From contig JAILKE010000062.1 of assembly GCA_024694125.1 (NCBI GenBank), forward strand, positions 1 to 54,490: a stretch of 54,490 bases of DNA. Direction: 5' to 3'. The notes under the pieces were generated by a model. That model was not told where the DNA came from. It did not search any database and was given only the letters and a program-made list of their open reading frames with translations. This stretch comes from Bacteroidales bacterium. Lineage in GTDB: Bacteria; Bacteroidota; Bacteroidia; Bacteroidales; UBA3663. A program made the position numbers and the translations under genes. Of the stretch, positions 7,101-17,393 are shown piece after piece (the first letter of the stretch is position 1; the number at the start of each line of letters is the position of its first letter).

Positions 7101-9971
7101 ATGAAACATATCAGAAATCGGCGTTTAAATGGTTCGCTGTGTTCTGGACTGTGTGTAGCTTCTTTCTTCCTGCTGACGCTGACTGGCTGTCAGGAGGAGT
7201 TCGGTGGTTACTATGAGCAGACAGGCGGGGCAACCTCAACCTCAAAGGAGGTGCTTGAATCGCGCAATGACTGCAATACCTACCTGCAGCTCGTGGACAA
7301 GACTCTCTTTTCGAAGCAAGTCGAGGGTTCGGGGCAGTACACTTTCCTGGTACCTACGGACGAGGCTTTCGATGCATTCTTTGCCAACAACCCTTATGGC
7401 TACAAGAGCGTGGACGACATTCCGGAAGATGTGGCTGCACGAATGGTATCCTCGTGGATGATGTACAATTCTTATCCATGTGATACATTGGCCAATGTGC
7501 TGGAGTCGTTCAATAGCTGGGCATACGACCATGCCTTCAAACACAAGACTCCTTCGTACGACGTACTGCGTAAGGAAACTCTCGATGGAACTACCTATCA
7601 GGTATATGAATATCCGGTTTCTGGTAGCGAATTCTCTCTGAGCAGTTACTCTACTAATTCGCTGATTTGGAACAACTACCGTTTCTTGCCTATCTTTACC
7701 AATCGTTTCAATGTCAATAATTCTATTTCGTCCGAAGACTGGCAGAAAGTCATCGGATCGGAATTTTCGCCTTATGGCAATTATGTCGAGGCTGGTATCA
7801 TTGATGCAGGTAGCGGTTCGGCCAATCCTGGTGACCTGTTCTGCCAGAACGGTGTAATACATCTGGTCAACAAGGTAGTAATGCCATTGGAGAACCTCGA
7901 TGCAATGATTCGTACCTATGGTGATGGCTCGGCTGTCGATCAGCCAGACGAGGCCAAGACGGGTGCATGGGGTCTGTTGCGTAATATTCTGTATCACAAG
8001 AAGGGCAATGGTGAGTATCAATTCCTCAATTATGTAGAGAACTCTACAGCCCGTCATTATTTTGAGAATGCCTATCCTGATGAGGATATGAGCAAGTTCC
8101 TGATTCGTAATTACAAGAACAGCCCATTCTGCCTCAATGTCGAGGAGTATGTCAACATGCAGGCTATTGCCTCTACTGCCTCGGACCTTTTCTACGATAA
8201 TTACAATGGCGGCATGACTTTCTATCTGCCAACGACAGATGCCATGCTCGATTATGTCAACAATCGCCTGTTCCGTTATATCGGTACCAAACTGACCACA
8301 AGTTCTACACAAACGGAGTTCGATGCTGCGTTCAACAAGATGTCGGACAATGTGATCAGCGCTCTGTGGTACTCCATGCAGTCGGATGGTATGATCTGGC
8401 CATCACAGTTCGAGAGCTCGGCTATCAATACGGTCGGTTCGTCGGAGCATATCAATGGCTACGATGACAGTAAGACCTATGACAACAGTGTGGTTGCAGC
8501 AGGCCTTGCCTCCAACGGTATGTGGCAGATTACCAATTTCGTGCCTAAGACAGCCGCCTTCGAAGGCGTTGCATCCCGATTGCTGCTCGATCCAGCCTAT
8601 TCTATTGAGCAGAACATCTTTGTTTCGAACTCGGCATTCAATAACATGCTCAAGTCTAAGCTTTCGGGCACTGATGATGTCAATATGAGTCTCATCCTGT
8701 GGGGCGATGCCAATGCTGTTTGGTTCGACAATATTCACTACAGTACCCTGTTGTCAACCTATGCAACTGGTGAAGTGGGCAACGAGACTTCAATCTATGG
8801 AAACCTACAGACTACTGTCCTTAACAGTTATATCGAGCGTGAAGCAGTCGATGCTCTTGACCTGGAGGTTGATCCATTGAATGGTGCATACGGCGGATGG
8901 GCTTATACCAATACATATAATGGTGAGGTCATCCGTTACCGCAAGTCGGGCGCTACAGTCAATGGTCAGCCCGAGATTCAGTTGCAGTCCGTTTGGTCTT
9001 TGTGCTGCAATGATGCCAATGAACGTGCCATGTGGGAGTCAGGTGCTCTTCCTGCAGTACTGCAGCAGACCGAGCCTACAGCAGGTAGCTATATGTCTGT
9101 AGTCAAGGACAACGGCGTCGAGTACATCAATGGTAACGTCTATACAGCTACTGAGCATAGCGCTCCATTGGCCTACTATAGAGAAGGTACCTTCGGTGAT
9201 GGTACACAATATTATAATGATACTTGGAGCGCTCTCAGTTATCTGGTTGCTTATCTCAGTGCTGATGCCAATTCAGCTAATCCACAACATACTATCTTTA
9301 CTAAGTTCTGGAATTACTATCAGACCAACAAGTCGAGCCGTGCTAATTCCGATACCATCAGTATCGGTTCGGGCAAGTGGACCATCTTCGTTCCTACGGA
9401 TGCTGCCTTGCAGGCTGCCATCGACTATGGCAAGACGCATGACATCTCGTTGTTGCGTCATCCAGATAACCTGCCGACCGATCCGACAGCCAACGATGCC
9501 AACTGGGTTGACTCGGTAATCTACTTCCTCAATACCTATATTACCAAGTCTGGTTGCTATGCTGACGACGGTCTGAGTGGCCTGTACGAGACCAGCGAGG
9601 CTTGGGATGGCCTTTCTGCTACACAGCGTCAGGCAACCTCTCAGTATCTGGTTACTACCAATTCGGTTGTGACCGATATGGACCGAGTAGGTTCGGACGG
9701 TAATGTCATCAAGGCCTGGGATGGTCTGTTGTCTGGTGGTCGTATGTCAGGTTATGTGACCAAGACCGGTGATGGCAACAAGCTGCAGTACTTCGGACGC
9801 CCATACACCTCGGGTGCATTTGAAGTGGTCAATGTCTATAACTCGAACGAGATGACTGATTCCTTCGACAACACAGTAGTACGCGAGGCAGGCCAGAGTA
9901 ATATCATGGCACCTAACTGCATGATTCACTCGCTCAACGGCTTCATTATCTATAAGATTGCTTCTCACTGA
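7101..9971 (+). CDS. FAS1 (fasciclin) domain surface lipoprotein, 956 aa
   Basis: The signal peptide ends in a lipobox, FFLLTLTGC, with the lipidated Cys at residue 30, so the protein should be anchored to the outer membrane. At least two FAS1 modules are visible. The first starts near residue 55 with NTYLQLVDKTLFSKQV and GQYTFLVPTDEAFDAFF. The last, from about residue 735, has GKWTIFVPTDAALQAAI. A further strand motif, MTFYLPTTDAMLDYV near 371, suggests a third, diverged copy. FAS1 domains mediate protein or glycan contact and carry no known catalysis. It leads the locus and sits 44 nt before a susC-like gene, so I infer a ligand-capturing role like that of the surface glycan-binding proteins of SusCD systems. 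The ligand is unknown. Confidence 0.85.
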   Translation: MKHIRNRRLNGSLCSGLCVASFFLLTLTGCQEEFGGYYEQTGGATSTSKEVLESRNDCNTYLQLVDKTLFSKQVEGSGQYTFLVPTDEAFDAFFANNPYGYKSVDDIPEDVAARMVSSWMMYNSYPCDTLANVLESFNSWAYDHAFKHKTPSYDVLRKETLDGTTYQVYEYPVSGSEFSLSSYSTNSLIWNNYRFLPIFTNRFNVNNSISSEDWQKVIGSEFSPYGNYVEAGIIDAGSGSANPGDLFCQNGVIHLVNKVVMPLENLDAMIRTYGDGSAVDQPDEAKTGAWGLLRNILYHKKGNGEYQFLNYVENSTARHYFENAYPDEDMSKFLIRNYKNSPFCLNVEEYVNMQAIASTASDLFYDNYNGGMTFYLPTTDAMLDYVNNRLFRYIGTKLTTSSTQTEFDAAFNKMSDNVISALWYSMQSDGMIWPSQFESSAINTVGSSEHINGYDDSKTYDNSVVAAGLASNGMWQITNFVPKTAAFEGVASRLLLDPAYSIEQNIFVSNSAFNNMLKSKLSGTDDVNMSLILWGDANAVWFDNIHYSTLLSTYATGEVGNETSIYGNLQTTVLNSYIEREAVDALDLEVDPLNGAYGGWAYTNTYNGEVIRYRKSGATVNGQPEIQLQSVWSLCCNDANERAMWESGALPAVLQQTEPTAGSYMSVVKDNGVEYINGNVYTATEHSAPLAYYREGTFGDGTQYYNDTWSALSYLVAYLSADANSANPQHTIFTKFWNYYQTNKSSRANSDTISIGSGKWTIFVPTDAALQAAIDYGKTHDISLLRHPDNLPTDPTANDANWVDSVIYFLNTYITKSGCYADDGLSGLYETSEAWDGLSATQRQATSQYLVTTNSVVTDMDRVGSDGNVIKAWDGLLSGGRMSGYVTKTGDGNKLQYFGRPYTSGAFEVVNVYNSNEMTDSFDNTVVREAGQSNIMAPNCMIHSLNGFIIYKIASH

Positions 9972-10015
9972 TGTGAGGTAAGTCAATTATTAAATCTAAA
10001 GAAATCACCCACTAT

Positions 10016-13000
10016 ATGAAACAATTCAGTAAAATACTGCTGCTTTTGTTGCTGACTCTCTTGCCAGGGTTGGCTCTGGCGCAGAAGATGCTGGTGCGAG
10101 GTACTATCATGGATGGTACGTTCAATGAGCCTATGGCTGGCGCCAACGTCATTTGGCAGAACAAGGATGGCCGTACCATTACAGGTTGTCAGACCGACTT
10201 CAATGGTAACTTCTCTATTCAGGAGATGTTGCGTCCAGGTGATGTGCTTGTCATCTCTTTTACAGGTTACAAGAAACAGACCATTCCGCTGCAGGCTTCG
10301 CAGAGTGTATATAATGCAACCTTGCAGGAGGAGAGTGTCGCCCTCAAGGATGTAGAGGTCGTCAGTGCTCGTCGTCAGCAGTCGGGCATGCTCAATATCT
10401 CTGAACGTGAACTTACTACATCGTCCAAGCGTATCGATATGGCAGAGTTGGAAGACTTGGCTGTGGCAGATGCTACCGACGCTCTGCAGGGCCGTGTAGC
10501 CGGTGTCGATATGGTTGCTACTTCTGGTGCTCCAGGTTCAGGTATGTCTATCCGTGTGCGTGGTACTACATCCATCAACGGTAGTTCCGAGCCATTGGTC
10601 GTTGTCGATGGTTTCCCATACGAGACCACTATTGATGACGATTTCGATTTCTCTACTGCCGATGAGAATGACTATGCTACCATGCTCAATATCTCTCCTG
10701 ATGATATCAAGGAGATTACGGTGCTCAAGGATGCTGCGGCTACCGCTATTTATGGTTCCAAGGCCGCCAATGGTGTGCTCATGATTACCACCAAGCGTGG
10801 TGCTGTCAGCAAGCCGACCCTTTCTTATTCCTTCAAGGGTTCATTGAGCCGTCCTGGTCATCAGATGCCTATGCTCAATGGTGATCAATATACCACGCTC
10901 ATCATGGAGGAATTGTACAATGCTGGTGCATCTTTCTCTCCTGTCGCTTACCCCGAGTTGGCCAACGATGCCTACAATCTTTATAATTATTATAACTACG
11001 GTCAGAATACCAATTGGTACGAGGAGGCAACTCGGACCGGTTACTCGCAGGACCATTCGCTCTCTATTTCCGGTGGTTCGCAGAAGGCTCAGTACCGTGT
11101 CTCATTCAACTACTATGACTCCGAGGGTACGACCATCGGTGAGGGTTATGACCGTCTCTCCAGCCGTATCAACATCGACTACAATATATCATCTAAGTTG
11201 AAGTTCTCAGCTTCGATGTCATATACCTATTCTAATACGGACCGCAACTATGTGACTGCATTGAAGTCCAATGTCAATGTCTTGGGTCAGGCGTACAATC
11301 GTCCTCCGAACATGTCTGTATATGAGTACGATGCAAGCGGTAATCTCACAGACAATTATTTTACTCCAACTACTATGTTGGATGGTTCTTATTGGAAGAA
11401 TACCTACAATAGTCCATACAATCCAGTTGCTATGGCTAAGGAAGGTTACTATCGTCAGAAGTCTAACCGTATATTGCCAAATATCCAGTTGCAATATCGT
11501 CCACTGGATTGGTTGCGCTACCAGTTGGAGATTTCGTTCGACGTATTCAATATCAAGCACAACGCTTTCGTGCCACAGTCGGCTACCGGTCGTCCATGGA
11601 CCGAGAATACGGTCAACTATGGTATCGACAAGGATACTGAGTCTTTCGCCTTTACTTCCAACAACAAGTTGTTCTTCACTCCGCAGTTGGGCGATGACCA
11701 TGTGCTTCAAGTCGTAGTAGGTCTCCGTACGGAAGATTCTCGCAACAAGAATTATGTCGGTTCTGCATCCAATTTGCCTTCGTCCAATTTGACGGACCCA
11801 TCTAACGGCGGTACCGCTACGGAGAGTACCTCTCTCTTCGGTAGTTCCAGCTCGGAGGTCCGTAATGTGGGACTCTATGGTCAGGTGCACTATACTTTCA
11901 AGGATCGATATATCCTCGGATTGGCCTGCAACTACGAGGGATCTTCCAAGTTCGGCGACGGCAACCGTTGGGCATTCTATCCTTCATTATCAGGACGTTG
12001 GCGTCTGTCTTCCGAGGATTTCCTCCAGGATGTGATAGAGAAAGCTCGTATTTCCGAGTGGTCTTTCCGTGCTTCGTATGGTCAGTCTGGTAGCAGTCGT
12101 GCATTGACCAACTATGCTTCGCAGGCTACTTATGATACTTTCGGTTTTACATACCTCGGCAATAAGGGTACCAAGCAGTCAGGCTTGCAGCTGTCAAGCC
12201 TCAAGTGGGAACGTACTACCTCAATCAATGTTGGTATGGATATCAACTTCCTCGATGATCGCATTCGTGCTACAGTCGAGTGGTATTATAAGCACAGTGA
12301 TCAGCTTATTTCCAAGGACCGTGCGATTGCTCCTTCAACGGGTTACACTAAGGCAGCTTTCATCAATGACGCAGGTATGAACAACCGAGGCATTGAGTTC
12401 GATCTCGACGTTATTGCCTATCGCAACAAAGATTGGATGGTCAAGGTAAATGGAAACTTGGCTCGTAATGAGAACCGACTTGAGGATGACCTTGAGTATT
12501 CAGGCTCTTGGTCCGGCAATGCCTTGTCAAGCACCTCTTATCCGACACTTCAGTTGGCCGATCAGCCTCTCGGCTCATACTATGGCTACGTTTACGAGGG
12601 TGTATATATGAATACAGACGAGACCATTGCACGCGATGCTAATGGCAACAAGATCTATACCTTCGACGCAAGCGGCAATATGGTTCCAGTCTATATGCGC
12701 TTCAATTATCCTACGGCTGATTATCAGTTCGTAGCCGGTGATGCCAAGTATAAGGATATCAACCATGATGGTAACATCAATGAGCAGGACGTCGTTTATC
12801 TCGGTAATGGTAACCCATTGCTGACAGGTGGTTTCGGCACTACTCTAAAGTGGAAGAATATTACTTTCACAACCTTCTTCAACTTCCGTTATGGTAACGA
12901 CATCATCAACTTGGCTCGAGCCAATGCAGAATCTATGAATTCATTCAATAACCAGAGTACCTCTACTCTTCGTCGTTGGACTCACGAGTACAGCGTTGAT

Positions 13001-13336
13001 GAAGTTGCTCAGGGGCTGGCTCCATCGGACCTCTTGCCACGTGCCGTTTATAGTCGTGGATATAACTCATTGGCTTCTACTCGCTACGTTGAGGATGGTT
13101 CGTTCCTGCGTTTCAAGAATGCGACTATCAAGTATGAGATACCTAAGTCGCTCTTGCTTGACACCTTCATTTCACAGGCTTCTGTTTATTTCCAGATGCA
13201 GAATATCTACTGCTGGACCGATTATACTGGAGCAGATCCAGAGGTCTCAATCTCGAGCGCTACGCGCCCAGGCATCGACGAGGCAACCACCCCACGTGCC
13301 AAGGAGTTTATTTTGGGTCTCAATGTCAAATTTTAA
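10016..13336 (+). CDS. SusC/RagA family TonB-linked outer-membrane transporter (first copy)
   Basis: An 1106-residue protein with an N-terminal signal peptide ending LPGLALAQ. An N-terminal carboxypeptidase-regulatory-like domain follows at about residues 27-105 (VRGTIMDGTFNEPMAGANV), then the TonB plug at about 140-250 (LQGRVAGVDMV, then IRVRGTTSINGSSEPLVVVDG and ITVLKDAAATAIYGSKAANG), and a large beta barrel closing with the terminal aromatic residue in FILGLNVKF. It imports oligomers too big for porins, powered by TonB. Its stop lies 6 nt before the susD-like start, the usual tight pairing in which SusD forms a lid on the SusC barrel. Substrate is not predictable from sequence; the neighbours are FAS1 lipoproteins rather than glycosidases. 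Confidence 0.95.
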   Translation: MKQFSKILLLLLLTLLPGLALAQKMLVRGTIMDGTFNEPMAGANVIWQNKDGRTITGCQTDFNGNFSIQEMLRPGDVLVISFTGYKKQTIPLQASQSVYNATLQEESVALKDVEVVSARRQQSGMLNISERELTTSSKRIDMAELEDLAVADATDALQGRVAGVDMVATSGAPGSGMSIRVRGTTSINGSSEPLVVVDGFPYETTIDDDFDFSTADENDYATMLNISPDDIKEITVLKDAAATAIYGSKAANGVLMITTKRGAVSKPTLSYSFKGSLSRPGHQMPMLNGDQYTTLIMEELYNAGASFSPVAYPELANDAYNLYNYYNYGQNTNWYEEATRTGYSQDHSLSISGGSQKAQYRVSFNYYDSEGTTIGEGYDRLSSRINIDYNISSKLKFSASMSYTYSNTDRNYVTALKSNVNVLGQAYNRPPNMSVYEYDASGNLTDNYFTPTTMLDGSYWKNTYNSPYNPVAMAKEGYYRQKSNRILPNIQLQYRPLDWLRYQLEISFDVFNIKHNAFVPQSATGRPWTENTVNYGIDKDTESFAFTSNNKLFFTPQLGDDHVLQVVVGLRTEDSRNKNYVGSASNLPSSNLTDPSNGGTATESTSLFGSSSSEVRNVGLYGQVHYTFKDRYILGLACNYEGSSKFGDGNRWAFYPSLSGRWRLSSEDFLQDVIEKARISEWSFRASYGQSGSSRALTNYASQATYDTFGFTYLGNKGTKQSGLQLSSLKWERTTSINVGMDINFLDDRIRATVEWYYKHSDQLISKDRAIAPSTGYTKAAFINDAGMNNRGIEFDLDVIAYRNKDWMVKVNGNLARNENRLEDDLEYSGSWSGNALSSTSYPTLQLADQPLGSYYGYVYEGVYMNTDETIARDANGNKIYTFDASGNMVPVYMRFNYPTADYQFVAGDAKYKDINHDGNINEQDVVYLGNGNPLLTGGFGTTLKWKNITFTTFFNFRYGNDIINLARANAESMNSFNNQSTSTLRRWTHEYSVDEVAQGLAPSDLLPRAVYSRGYNSLASTRYVEDGSFLRFKNATIKYEIPKSLLLDTFISQASVYFQMQNIYCWTDYTGADPEVSISSATRPGIDEATTPRAKEFILGLNVKF

Positions 13337-13342
13337 GCAAGT

Positions 13343-15097
13343 ATGAAAGATATGAAAAAGATATTGTCCATCCTTTTGGCCGGTTCTGTAGCATTCACTT
13401 CTTGCAACGATTGGCTTAACCTCGAACCCGAAAACTCCGTGACTGCCGAGAATTATTGGCTCACAGAGTCTGATGTTGCTTCGGCTATGACGGGTATCTA
13501 CTGCAACTGGCTCAGTTCGTCCAATATTATTTGGGAACAGAGTGAGATGCGAGGCGATATGGTCAGCCCAGGTTCGACGACACTCTCTGATTACCTGCTG
13601 ATTCGTGAGGGTAATATCACCTCGAGCAATTCGTTGGTCAAGTGGGATCACTACTATTCAATCATCAACCAGTGTAACATGTTGCTTGATCGTTCGCATA
13701 TTGCATTGACCAACGACCCTTCTTATTCAGTCACGCAGGATAGCATTTATCATGCTCAGGCTCGTGTAGTCCGCGACTTGATGTATTTCTATCTGATTCG
13801 CATTTGGAAGGATGTTCCTTATATTACCACTGCATATTATGACGATACCAAGGACCGAAATACTCCGGTCAGCAGTCGTATGGATATTCTCAATGCCCTG
13901 ATTGCAGATTTGGAGAATATCCAGTCGGCAGGTGATTTGCCCTATAGCTATAGTTCGGCTTCGACCGACAAGGCACTCAACAAGGGTCAGGTTACCATGT
14001 ACATGCTCAAGGCTGTCCTGGCCGATATGTATCGTATGAAGGGCTCATATTCGACCGATCTCAGCGAGTCTCAGGAGGCATACAAGAAGTGCCTTGCGCT
14101 GTGTAACACCATCATTGAGTCCGGTCAGTATGCTCTGTTGCCTTTCACCAAGAGCACTGCTGCCGAGTCAGGTCTTGATTTGACTGAACTTACCACCAAG
14201 GCTGATTCTTCGTTCTACTATCTGGCGGATGTAGAGCCCAAAGATTGGTTCGAGGGTCTTTATACCAATGGAAACAGCAATGAGAGTATCATGGAACTGC
14301 AGGAGGATTCCTACAACTCAAGTGGCTTGTATTCCACTCTGGTAGGTACCCGCTATTTTTACCCCAATACCGAATTGCTTGGTAATTCGCTCTTCGTGCC
14401 GACGGAGAAGGAATTGGCTCTTGCTTGCCGTTATCACGATGTGCGCGATGATATGGCCAGTGCCGTCTATAGCGGTTCATTGTACATCCCTAAGTACGGA
14501 TTTACAGATCTCAGTACTGTTATTACAGTCAATACGGACTTCAAGAAGAATATCCTCCAGTATCGATTGGCCGAGATCTACCTGATGAAAGCTGAGGTGC
14601 TCACACAGATTGCCATGGCCAATGACAATGACCAGGATATGCTGCTCGAGGCTTATCGTGCCGTATTCAAGGTTCGTGACCGTGCCAGTGCAGTCGAGAC
14701 TACTGACCTCCAGTTGGGTTCAGGTGAATATATGCAGGATCTTTATTGGAACGAGCTCCGCAATGACCAGGCTATTACTCTTGCTGCAGGAGCCATTCAG
14801 GCTTCCGCCATGGAGAAGTTCATCCTTGATGAGGAGGCACGCGAGATGGCTTTCGAGGGTCGTCGTTGGTTCGACGTTCTTCGCAATGCTGAGCGTAACT
14901 CCGAGGGATCAGGTTCCTGCACCGGTGGCAGCATCGGCTATCTGCTTAGCACTGCAGGCAGCTGTACTTCGACCGACAAGATTTCCTACATCATGGGTCA
15001 GTTCCGCAAGCCGGATTTCCGTTACTTGCCTTATCCATATAGTGAGGTTAACCTGAACGAGAACTTGTCTCAGAAACCCTTCTGGGGCATAGAGTAA
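13343..15097 (+). CDS. SusD/RagB family nutrient-binding outer-membrane lipoprotein (first copy)
   Basis: A 584-residue protein. The lipoprotein signal ends FTSC with Cys at residue 21. The typical SusD start follows (NDWLNLEPENSVTAENYW), then TPR-like helices (YYSIINQCNMLLDR, ARVVRDLMYFYLIRIWKDVPYIT) and the conserved C-terminal blocks RLAEIYLMKAEVL and EEAREMAFEGRRWFDVLR. It binds ligand at the cell surface and works with the SusC-like barrel encoded 6 nt upstream. It starts at the ATG at 13343; a second in-frame ATG at 13352 is possible and would leave the same signal peptide core. Confidence 0.95.
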   Translation: MKDMKKILSILLAGSVAFTSCNDWLNLEPENSVTAENYWLTESDVASAMTGIYCNWLSSSNIIWEQSEMRGDMVSPGSTTLSDYLLIREGNITSSNSLVKWDHYYSIINQCNMLLDRSHIALTNDPSYSVTQDSIYHAQARVVRDLMYFYLIRIWKDVPYITTAYYDDTKDRNTPVSSRMDILNALIADLENIQSAGDLPYSYSSASTDKALNKGQVTMYMLKAVLADMYRMKGSYSTDLSESQEAYKKCLALCNTIIESGQYALLPFTKSTAAESGLDLTELTTKADSSFYYLADVEPKDWFEGLYTNGNSNESIMELQEDSYNSSGLYSTLVGTRYFYPNTELLGNSLFVPTEKELALACRYHDVRDDMASAVYSGSLYIPKYGFTDLSTVITVNTDFKKNILQYRLAEIYLMKAEVLTQIAMANDNDQDMLLEAYRAVFKVRDRASAVETTDLQLGSGEYMQDLYWNELRNDQAITLAAGAIQASAMEKFILDEEAREMAFEGRRWFDVLRNAERNSEGSGSCTGGSIGYLLSTAGSCTSTDKISYIMGQFRKPDFRYLPYPYSEVNLNENLSQKPFWGIE

Positions 15098-15167
15098 AGT
15101 TTGAGTCAAGAACTTCAAAAACAGCGATAAGTCAGTAATTAGTATTATCTGTTATCATGATCATATT

Positions 15168-17237
15168 ATGAAACAATCATTCAACCATTATATCACGTAT
15201 GCGGCCGCATTGCTGCTTTCTACCTCTTTCGTAGCTTGCGAAGACTACATGGAGGGTACCAAGTGGACGGCCAGCACCGAACTTCAGATGGATGAGTACA
15301 TCGAGAGTCAGGAGGACCTTAGCCTCTTCCTCGAGGTAATAGACCGGGCCGAAATGCGAGGCATGGTCCATGCCTACGGAACCTATACGCTCTTTGTGCC
15401 CAACAACGATGCCGTTCAGTCTTACCTGTCCAGTGTAGGCAAGGGCTCGGTGTCCGACTTGTCTCAGGCTGAGGCTCTCGATATTGTCAAGTACCATGTG
15501 TTGGGCGATACCTTGCACACATACGATATGCAGGCCAATACCCGTCTCAATACTGCCAATATGTTGCAGGATTACATCATCTCCAAGTGGAATTCCACCG
15601 ATGATGTATATACACTCAACCGTACGGCTCATATCATTGAGAGCGACGTGCACAATGCCAACGGTATCATCCATGTGCTCGATGGTATGTTGGTACAACC
15701 TAAATACAGCGTGCTCGATGCCGTTCAGGACTCACTCTCACAGCATGGATATGGCATCATGGCGAGCTTGCTCGATACCGTGTGTAACCAGCGTATCACT
15801 GCCGAGTCCAAGGCATTGCTTGACTCTCTCTTCGAGTCGCAGACCTATATGACTTTCGTAGCACAACCGGACAGCTTGATGCGGGTCGATGGACTTACTT
15901 CAGTCGGTCAGTTGGTCGATTTCCTCCAGAAGAGCAACATCAAGGACTACGATGAGGAGTCTCTGTTGGTCAACTGGGTCGGTTACCACTTCATGCGTGG
16001 CCGTTATTACATCAGCGACCTGTTTGGTGCCAGCAGCATCACGACACTCTCTCCGTTGGGCAAGGCGATTGCCGTTTCTGCCTCTTCGTACAGTGATATC
16101 CATCTCAATCGCTTTGAGGCATTCAATGACGAGGGTATCGATTTGATTACCGACGGATATTTCGTCGATTATCAGTGCCAGGATGGTGTCATCCAGAGTA
16201 CATCGGGCGAGCTTCAGATCATCGAGCGTGCAGCCAGCCGTATCAATTGGGATATGTGCGATGTAGCCGAGGTACGTGCATTGTCAGGCTTCCGCAAACC
16301 AGGTTTCGTTGCAACCTTCACCACCACCTCATCTTCGGCTGGTCTCAATGCCGATCATCCAGAGTGGATTGTCGATTCAACTATTGTACGCGGCAATGGT
16401 GCCAAGGTTTATTGGTTCGATACCGAGTTGAACTCAGTTTATTCATGGTATGGCAGCAACAGTCCTAACTTCATCTATTCATGTAGTTATTCTACCGATG
16501 AATATACCGGAGTAGATCCATTTGGCGATACGCACGTCGAGTGGGTATATGGTGACAACATGCAGTTCCGTCTCGGTACTACCGTCTGCAAGCAGGTTGA
16601 TATCAAGACCCCAACGCTCGTCGAGGGTACCTACAAGATCTGGTTGCGTCTGCGTCGTGCTGGTCACGAAGGTTCGGACGGTTATATGAAGATGACCTTT
16701 ATCCAGGATGGTGAGGATGATCAGACCTTTGCCTCTGTATGTCTCTCCAACTATGGTTATACATCGAGCAGCAATGAGACTGACGAGAAGAATGCAGCCA
16801 AGGGCGAGCAGGCCCCAGGTGCCTATTATCCTAACCAGAGCCGTATGGCTTGCCACCTGTTGGGAACAGTCAGTGTCAAGCACGATGGTGTCCACATCAT
16901 GCGTTGGACTCCACTTGATGCTTCGCAGGCATTGGGTCAGTACTTCGACATGATCTACTTCATCCCAGTCGACAACAATCAGGTATTGCCTCGTGTCATG
17001 GCCAATGGCGAGGATGCCCGAATCTACAAGGTATGTTGGGACGAGGAGAAGCAGGAGGCATACTACGACAAGAGCGTCTATTACGATGTCTCGGGCTTCA
17101 ATTCCGAGTATCGTACTCACATCTGGCCATACCGCTGTCCAGTGGTTGAGGCGATGGAGAGTGGTACTATTACTGAGGGTGACATTGGCTCTTGCACCTG
17201 CAAGTGGTGTCCTAACTATTCAGCACCTACTGAGTAA
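15168..17237 (+). CDS. FAS1 domain surface lipoprotein with C-terminal beta-sandwich-like module, 689 aa
   Basis: Lipoprotein signal ending STSFVAC (Cys 24). The FAS1 domain at about residues 45-180 is clear: LSLFLEVIDRAEM, GTYTLFVPNNDAVQSYL, IVKYHVLGDT and the closing ANGIIHVLDGML. A second FAS1-like stretch follows at about 185-360. The C-terminal 300 residues lack FAS1 motifs and read as a beta-rich module (TYKIWLRLRRAG, GVHIMRWTPLDA, YFDMIYFIPV), which could be a ligand- or glycan-binding fold. The end is rich in cysteine (SCTCKWCPNYS). It lies 70 nt after susD and 156 nt before another FAS1 gene and is probably part of the same transcript. It is likely a surface-exposed accessory binding protein. 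Confidence 0.83.
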   Translation: MKQSFNHYITYAAALLLSTSFVACEDYMEGTKWTASTELQMDEYIESQEDLSLFLEVIDRAEMRGMVHAYGTYTLFVPNNDAVQSYLSSVGKGSVSDLSQAEALDIVKYHVLGDTLHTYDMQANTRLNTANMLQDYIISKWNSTDDVYTLNRTAHIIESDVHNANGIIHVLDGMLVQPKYSVLDAVQDSLSQHGYGIMASLLDTVCNQRITAESKALLDSLFESQTYMTFVAQPDSLMRVDGLTSVGQLVDFLQKSNIKDYDEESLLVNWVGYHFMRGRYYISDLFGASSITTLSPLGKAIAVSASSYSDIHLNRFEAFNDEGIDLITDGYFVDYQCQDGVIQSTSGELQIIERAASRINWDMCDVAEVRALSGFRKPGFVATFTTTSSSAGLNADHPEWIVDSTIVRGNGAKVYWFDTELNSVYSWYGSNSPNFIYSCSYSTDEYTGVDPFGDTHVEWVYGDNMQFRLGTTVCKQVDIKTPTLVEGTYKIWLRLRRAGHEGSDGYMKMTFIQDGEDDQTFASVCLSNYGYTSSSNETDEKNAAKGEQAPGAYYPNQSRMACHLLGTVSVKHDGVHIMRWTPLDASQALGQYFDMIYFIPVDNNQVLPRVMANGEDARIYKVCWDEEKQEAYYDKSVYYDVSGFNSEYRTHIWPYRCPVVEAMESGTITEGDIGSCTCKWCPNYSAPTE

Positions 17238-17393
17238 ACTGCTCAATAATCCACATTTAGAGTGTCTCTCCTGCCTGTGACGGATTTGTGATAACAATCT
17301 CGTACGCTGGACAGTCAAGGTTCAATGCCAGATGCCAGTACCGGCTGGAAGACCTCTCTATTAGTACAGAATATTAATTTTTAGTTCAATCTT

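Noticed and set aside
6983..7216. A hydrophobic open frame in the leader of the FAS1/SusCD locus, with an internal ATG at 7001
   Set aside because: It overlaps the clear lipoprotein gene at 7101 in another frame, and its second half only mirrors that gene. A leader peptide cannot be excluded but is not supported.
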